Shown here piece after piece: positions 6,111-8,091 of a stretch of 8,091 nt of DNA. Source of the DNA: an uncultured Bacilli bacterium (lineage in GTDB: Bacteria > Bacillota_I > Bacilli_A > RF39 > UBA660); assembly GCA_947629115.1 (NCBI GenBank), contig CANRCL010000052.1, positions 1 through 8,091 on the forward strand, read 5' to 3'. Each line of letters opens with the position of its first letter. Position 1 is the first letter of the stretch. The translations under genes and the position numbers were made by a program. The notes beneath the pieces are model-generated. The model was not told where the DNA came from, made no database searches, and saw nothing but the letters and a program-made list of their open reading frames with translations.

Positions 6111-6139
6111 AGTATACCATATAAAAATAATTAATTCAA
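6111..6139 (-). promoter_or_regulatory. Extended -10 sigma-A promoter directed toward rlmN
   Basis: On the minus strand, TTGAAT (6134-6139), a 17-bp spacer and TATACT (6111-6116) preceded by TGG, giving the TGn extended -10. The predicted start is near G6104, directly before the 9-bp hairpin 6084-6103. It is the best promoter candidate for the rlmN-stp-pknB-rsgA-rpe operon. Confidence 0.55.
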
Positions 6140-6148
6140 CATTTTTGT

Positions 6149-6204
6149 CCAAATAATCACACATTTGGGCGTTTGCCAATTTTTAACAATTATAATCAAA
6201 TTGG
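6149..6204 (+). promoter_or_regulatory. -10 box and CCAAWT-type operator half-sites before the XRE gene
   Basis: TATAAT at 6191-6196 is a clear -10; no good -35 lies 16-18 bases upstream. Two inverted repeats flank and span it: CCAAAT (6149-6154) / ATTTGG (6163-6168), and CCAATTT (6176-6182) / AAATTGG (6198-6204). The second pair brackets the -10 and ends at the ribosome binding site GGAAGTG (6203-6209). A two-headed HTH repressor binding its own promoter would explain the four similar half-sites; this is inference. Confidence 0.4.
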
Positions 6205-6215
6205 AAGTGAAATTT

Positions 6216-6680
6216 ATGGAAGTAATAAAGGCAATAAGAGAAGAAAACAAATTAAGACAAGAAGATATCGCTAATATTTTAAAGATTAAAAGAGCAACTT
6301 ATACATCTTATGAAATTGGAAGAGATTATATTCCTTTAAAACATTTAAATACACTTTGTAATTACTTCAATATATCTTTAGATTATGCTCTAGCGTTAAC
6401 GAAGAAAAAGAATTATCCTAAAGAAAAAGAAGAAATAAATTATTCAATTATTCCTCAAAGATTAAAAGAATTAAGAAAAGATAATGGTTTAACACAAAAT
6501 AAAATTGCTAATATTCTTAATATATCTCGTAGTACGTGGACAGGTTATGAACATGGCAATTATTTAATATCAACAATTCTTTTAAAGGATTTAGCCAAAA
6601 GATATAATCGGTCAATGGATTATTTATTAGGTAAAATTGATGATAAAAATGCCTTAAAAAGTAAAAATAACTTAACTTAA
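6216..6680 (+). CDS. Tandem double-HTH XRE-family transcriptional regulator
   Basis: 154 aa of almost nothing but two XRE/Cro-C1 helix-turn-helix domains. Domain 1 (about 1-60) contains LRQEDIANILKIKRATYTSYE; domain 2 (about 79-139) contains LTQNKIANILNISRSTWTGYE and ends MDYLLGK. They are joined by a Lys/Glu-rich linker (63-75) and followed by a short charged tail. The repeats resemble each other along their whole length, implying duplication within the gene. There is no sensor, peptidase or membrane part, so the ligand is unknown. Start ATG 6216-6218 is set by GGAAGTG six bases upstream; an in-frame TTG at 6165 has no binding site. No terminator separates it from gerE (57-base gap), so both may be cotranscribed. 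It is probably cytosolic and DNA-binding; targets are unknown apart from the suggested autoregulation. Confidence 0.85.
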   Translation: MEVIKAIREENKLRQEDIANILKIKRATYTSYEIGRDYIPLKHLNTLCNYFNISLDYALALTKKKNYPKEKEEINYSIIPQRLKELRKDNGLTQNKIANILNISRSTWTGYEHGNYLISTILLKDLAKRYNRSMDYLLGKIDDKNALKSKNNLT

Positions 6681-6684
6681 TTAC

Positions 6685-6712
6685 ACAGATTACCTTTCAA
6701 ATTCATAAAATA
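6685..6712 (+). promoter_or_regulatory. Possible sigma-K-type promoter before gerE
   Basis: AC (6685-6686), 17 bases, then CATAAAATA (6704-6712) matches the mother-cell sigma-K pattern AC-N16/17-CATAnnnTA. The start point would be about 6720. The same bases contain TAAAAT, a passable sigma-A -10, and the region is AT-rich, so the match is suggestive only. In Bacillus gerE is transcribed by sigma-K. Confidence 0.35.
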
Positions 6713-6724
6713 CTATGAAATGGG

Positions 6725-6733
6725 AAAGGAAGG
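6725..6733 (+). promoter_or_regulatory. Ribosome binding site deciding the gerE start
   Basis: AAAGGAAGG lies four to seven bases before ATG 6738. An in-frame ATG at 6720 has no binding site upstream and would translate through this one, so the downstream ATG is preferred. Confidence 0.7.
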
Positions 6734-6737
6734 TTTA

Positions 6738-6944
6738 ATGACTAAAGGAATATTAACAGCCCGGGAACAAGAAGTATTTGAACTACTTGTTTTAAATAAA
6801 ACAACTAAAGAAATTGCAGATTATTTAGGAATAAGTGAAAAGACAGTCCGAAATCACATTTCCAATACTATGCAAAAATTAGGAGTTAAAAGTCGTGCCC
6901 AAGCTGTTGTAGAATTATTAAAATTAGGTGAACTAGCTATTTAA
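6738..6944 (+). CDS. gerE: GerE-type LuxR-family transcriptional regulator
   Basis: 68 aa consisting only of a LuxR/FixJ C-terminal HTH domain, with no receiver or ligand-binding part. From memory of the Bacillus subtilis protein, the core is nearly the same: REQEVFELL, KTTKEIADYLGISEKTVRNH with the recognition helix, then NTMQKLGVKSRAQAVVELL and a GEL ending. GerE is the last mother-cell regulator of sporulation, acting on coat genes with sigma-K. Start: ATG 6738 by its strong ribosome binding site; starting at 6720 would give 74 aa, the Bacillus length, so that is not excluded. The neighbouring gerM and a sigma-K-like promoter support a sporulation role. The alternative is a generic small LuxR-type regulator in a non-spore-former. 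Confidence 0.85.
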   Translation: MTKGILTAREQEVFELLVLNKTTKEIADYLGISEKTVRNHISNTMQKLGVKSRAQAVVELLKLGELAI

Positions 6945-6948
6945 CCTG

Positions 6949-6974
6949 AGAAATGCTTTGCCATTTCTTTTTTT
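6949..6974 (+). terminator. Intrinsic terminator after gerE
   Basis: AGAAATG (6949-6955) pairs perfectly with CATTTCT (6962-6968) over a 6-nt loop and is followed by seven T (6968-6974). It lies five bases after the gerE stop and isolates gerM as a separate unit. Confidence 0.8.
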
Positions 6975-7018
6975 GTATTAGAAATTATTTAAAGAAATAT
7001 AATTAATTAGGTGGTTTT

Positions 7019-7948
7019 ATGCTGAAAAGATTTGCTTACAAAAAGTTTATTATTATCACTCTATCCTTTATTTTTCTTCTTATTATTTATTTTTTTCCAA
7101 GTGATGAACTTCAAAATATTAATACAACATTAACGTATAGTAATCCAATTACAATGCCAATTTATTTAGTAGATAGTAATAATTTAGTTTCTCGGTTTGA
7201 AGTAATTAAAAAAAGTAGCGATGTTATGCCTTTAATCGATGAAGTCATTGAAAATTTAACAATTAATAAAGAAAGTAGTCATATTCCTAATAATTTTCAT
7301 AAAATAATTCCTGAAAACACTAAAATAATTTCTAAAGATTTAAATGATGGCTTACTTAAAATTAATTTTTCTAAAGAACTTTTAAATGTTGATAAAGATA
7401 ATGAAGAAAAAATGATTGAAGCCCTTATTTACTCTTTAACAGAAATTAAAGGTGTCGATAAAATTATGATTTTTATTGAAGGAGAAAATTTAAAGGCTTT
7501 ACCACATAGTAAAAAAATTCTTCCTAATGTTTTAGACCGTAGTTTTGGAATTAATAAAGTTTATGAACTTGAAAGTATGAAAGATATTAGTAAAATTACA
7601 ACTTATTATATTAGTAAAATCGATGGTTATTCTTACTATACACCAGTAACTACTATAACTAATAATAAAAATGAAAAAGTAGAAGTTATTATTGAAAAAC
7701 TTAAATCTAGTCCTACTTATAATACTAATTTAATCAGTTATTTGGCTACATCTGCTGAATTAATCGATTATGAAATATTAGAAAATTCAGTAAATTTAAG
7801 TTTTAATAATCAAGTTCTTTCTTTAGAGGATAATAAAATTATTGAAGAAGTTAAATATTCAATTGCTCTTTCAATTAGAGATACTTATGATATATATGAA
7901 ACTATATTTTATGTTGATGATAATTTAATTGATGTTTCCTTTATTTAA
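7019..7948 (+). CDS. gerM: GerM-like sporulation protein with two GerMN domains
   Basis: 309 aa. Residues about 10-26 form one hydrophobic membrane segment after a basic start (MLKRFAYKK). Two GerMN domains follow: about 46-165 (TMPIYLVD, then DGLLKINFSKELL and IKGVDKIMIFIEGE) and about 190-305 (ISYLATSAELIDYEI, then ENSVNLSFNNQVLS and YETIFYVDD). In Bacillus GerM is a lipoprotein needed to assemble the SpoIIIA-SpoIIQ channel between mother cell and forespore. Here no lipobox Cys is present, so it would be held by a signal anchor. Start ATG 7019 has AGGTGG four bases upstream. TATAAT at 6998-7003 is a possible -10, but no -35 is convincing. gerE upstream repeats a Bacillus neighbourhood, where as I recall only racE and a small gene intervene. 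Family call firm, exact role inferred. Confidence 0.82.
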   Translation: MLKRFAYKKFIIITLSFIFLLIIYFFPSDELQNINTTLTYSNPITMPIYLVDSNNLVSRFEVIKKSSDVMPLIDEVIENLTINKESSHIPNNFHKIIPENTKIISKDLNDGLLKINFSKELLNVDKDNEEKMIEALIYSLTEIKGVDKIMIFIEGENLKALPHSKKILPNVLDRSFGINKVYELESMKDISKITTYYISKIDGYSYYTPVTTITNNKNEKVEVIIEKLKSSPTYNTNLISYLATSAELIDYEILENSVNLSFNNQVLSLEDNKIIEEVKYSIALSIRDTYDIYETIFYVDDNLIDVSFI

Positions 7949-7970
7949 ATGGCCTTTTTGGCTATTTTTT
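7947..7970 (+). terminator. Intrinsic terminator after gerM
   Basis: AAATGGCC (7947-7954) pairs with GGCTATTT (7960-7967), with one G-U pair and a five-T loop, and runs into a T tract to 7970. It overlaps the last two bases of the gerM stop codon. Confidence 0.8.
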
Positions 7971-7971
7971 A

Positions 7972-8000
7972 TTGCATTATTAAAAATATTGTTATATAAT
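7972..8000 (+). promoter_or_regulatory. Sigma-A promoter of the tRNA-Arg gene
   Basis: TTGCAT (7972-7977), a 17-base spacer, then TATAAT (7995-8000). The start point would be near 8007, giving a short 5' leader before the tRNA at 8016. It begins just after the gerM terminator. Confidence 0.7.
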
Positions 8001-8015
8001 TTACTTGTTCTAGTT

Positions 8016-8091
8016 GTCCCCGTAGCTCAGCTGGATAGAGCAATCGCCTTCTAAGCGATCGGTCAGGCGTTCGAATCGCCTCGGAGACACC
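8016..8091 (+). tRNA. tRNA-Arg (anticodon UCU), last base of CCA cut off
   Basis: Decodes AGA, the arginine codon AT-rich genomes prefer. Acceptor arms GTCCCCG (8016-8022) and CGGAGAC (8082-8088); D arm GCTC 8025-8028 / GAGC 8038-8041; anticodon stem 8043-8047 / 8055-8059 with loop CTTCTAA, anticodon TCT 8050-8052; five-base variable loop; T stem AGGCG / CGCCT (8065-8069, 8077-8081) with loop TTCGAAT. Discriminator A8089, then CC, so an encoded CCA is probable. The fourth acceptor pair is C8019-A8085, a mismatch; all other stem pairs are Watson-Crick. Confidence 0.95.

Noticed and set aside
6165..6215. TTG start for the XRE gene at 6165
   Set aside because: No ribosome binding site is present, the added residues are hydrophobic and unlike the family, and the region holds the -10 box and inverted repeats.

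Overview
The window is strongly AT-rich, with compact, overlapping genes, canonical AGGAGG-like ribosome binding sites and sigma-A style promoters. TGA is used as a stop (rsgA) and tryptophan is TGG, so the standard bacterial code applies. Gene content and order point to a low-GC Firmicute of the Bacilli side (an Erysipelotrichia or RF39-like gut lineage would fit, but that is inference). Two blocks known from Bacillus are preserved: rlmN-stp-pknB-rsgA-rpe, and gerE followed by gerM.

Left edge (1-954): the 5' part of a membrane-anchored surface protein gene on the minus strand, running off the window. Its upstream region holds two tandem sigma-A-like promoters. The distal one has an 8-G homopolymer inside its 16-bp spacer, the architecture of slipped-strand phase-variable promoters, and this is the most interesting signal in the window.

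Centre (955-5940): a tightly packed minus-strand operon. It encodes the 23S rRNA/tRNA methyltransferase RlmN, the PP2C phosphatase Stp, the PASTA-domain Ser/Thr kinase PknB/PrkC, the ribosome-assembly GTPase RsgA and ribulose-phosphate 3-epimerase. Junctions overlap or are one base apart, and an intrinsic terminator is built over the rpe stop codon. Phosphatase, kinase and GTPase form a known signalling unit that links cell-wall sensing to growth and ribosome maturation.

Divergent intergenic region (5941-6215): four consecutive perfect inverted repeats lie downstream of a strong minus-strand extended -10 promoter, suggesting a structured leader or small RNA ahead of rlmN. On the plus-strand side, two inverted repeats of a CCAAWT-type half-site surround the -10 box of the next gene.

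Right part (6216-7948): plus-strand genes for a tandem double-HTH XRE regulator, a GerE-type LuxR-family regulator with a possible sigma-K-type promoter and its own terminator, and a two-domain GerM protein with its own terminator. GerE and GerM imply a sporulation programme or its remnant. The window ends in a tRNA-Arg(UCU) gene with a good promoter and one acceptor-stem mismatch; only the final A of CCA is cut off.
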